In this document: positions 63,511 through 64,000 of the stretch, one piece after another
Layout: every line of letters begins with the position of its first letter
Position numbering within the stretch: position 1 is the stretch's first letter
Origin: Dictyobacter aurantiacus
GTDB lineage: Bacteria > Chloroflexota > Ktedonobacteria > Ktedonobacterales > Ktedonobacteraceae
DNA length: 64,000 bases
Assembly (NCBI RefSeq): GCF_003967515.1
Contig: NZ_BIFQ01000001.1
Span: 5,208,001-5,272,000 of the forward strand
Direction of reading: 5' to 3'
The notes under the pieces: generated by a model
What the model was told of the DNA's origin: nothing
The model's database searches: none
Seen by the model: the letters and a program-made list of their open reading frames with translations, nothing else
Translations under genes and position numbers: made by a program

Positions 63511-63673
63511 TCCTATCCTCTCGTCTATTTATACTATTTGCGCTAACGACATCCATTTTTCAATGGCCGAGAAATACTCCATTCAAACGATGTGTCTGCG
63601 CGCAGGTATAGGCTACACTCCTGGAAGAGATGGAAAGCATACATGCAGTGAAGCGAAAGGATGGGTAGATCAA

Positions 63674-64000
63674 TTGGATAGTACATTGCAGCGGACAACA
63701 AAGGGGCTGCCTCCCCTGGCCTTTGTCAAAGCGGCCATCGCCAGCGAGGAGCACGAAGATGGCAATCGGGACCATGCCTTGATCGACGTGGAGAGCAGGC
63801 TGGCGGTTATCTGCGATGGCTTTGGTGATGTGCCCGGGGCCGCGCGGGCCGCACGCTTGGCTGCCAGGACGGTCAAGATACACTGGCGGCAGATGTTGTC
63901 CGCATTGGCGCGGGAATCCAGGCCATCTGGTGAGCAGCAGCCAGCATTCGATCTGGAGGCCAGTCTGCGTCAGCTGCTGGAGGAGGCCAGCACCGCGGTG
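63674..64000 (+). CDS. PP2C-type Ser/Thr protein phosphatase, N-terminal part
   Basis: An open frame to the window edge, about 109 codons. GNRDHALIDVESRLAVICDG and FGDVPGAARAARLAART correspond to the metal-binding start of PPM/PP2C phosphatases (RxD---, then (V/I)CDG-G). A Mn/Mg site would need residues beyond the edge. The start is taken as TTG 63674, with AAAGGA about twelve bases upstream, because no in-frame ATG precedes the domain; it is uncertain. Probably opposes the kinase at 58951-60741. Confidence 0.65.
   Translation, partial: MDSTLQRTTKGLPPLAFVKAAIASEEHEDGNRDHALIDVESRLAVICDGFGDVPGAARAARLAARTVKIHWRQMLSALARESRPSGEQQPAFDLEASLRQLLEEASTAV

Overview
The window looks like accessory chromosome from a filamentous, sporulating Chloroflexota bacterium, most likely class Ktedonobacteria. 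This is an inference from gene content: collagen-like surface proteins, sedolisin (S53) protease, GH92 mannosidase, Ser/Thr kinases carrying WD40 propellers, very large HEAT and LRR solenoid proteins, LuxR-type NTPase regulators, IS4-family transposases and dense short palindromic repeats. No rRNA, tRNA, CRISPR array or replication origin was recognised.

Layout. 0-1.7 kb: an NTPase regulator running off the left edge, a small CxxC protein and a DUF72 gene. 2-7.2 kb: two paralogous secreted collagen-like proteins, one with about 290 Gly-X-Y triplets and a BclA/C1q-like head. 7.6-9.2 kb: an IS4-family element flanked by inverted copies of a structured repeat. 9.5-15 kb: a duplicated module of a small secreted protein, a sedolisin and a PAS histidine kinase; one copy has lost the protease, the other most of the kinase, and the surviving protease is frameshifted in a C7 run. 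15-29 kb: quinone oxidoreductase with divergent AraC regulator, LRR protein, GH92 mannosidase and two tandem kinase-WD40 receptors. 29-40 kb: GNAT, XRE/SDR divergent pair, a giant solenoid protein, an S12 serine hydrolase, a protein with two DnaX-domain-III-like repeats, an L,D-transpeptidase lipoprotein and an inositol-phosphatase family enzyme.

40-50 kb resembles a defence-type neighbourhood: an orphan DNA methyltransferase, a CPBP membrane protease, fragments of a transposition ATPase and possibly a helicase, and a 1590-residue TIR-NACHT-HEAT protein whose HEAT units are nearly identical. 50-57 kb: truncated haemoglobin, an S9 peptidase, and acuB followed by one gene that fuses the AcuC deacetylase to the AcuA acetyltransferase, so that the writer and eraser of acetyl-CoA synthetase acetylation would sit on one polypeptide. 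57-58.6 kb: a second IS4-family element inserted in the loop of a palindromic repeat. 58.9-64 kb: a zinc-ribbon Ser/Thr kinase, a LuxR-type NTPase regulator and the start of a PP2C phosphatase.

Three families of intergenic hairpin elements (called A, B and C here) recur across the window. Their stems differ between copies but stay base-paired, which suggests selection on structure. They often sit just after stop codons, and B supplies one stop codon.
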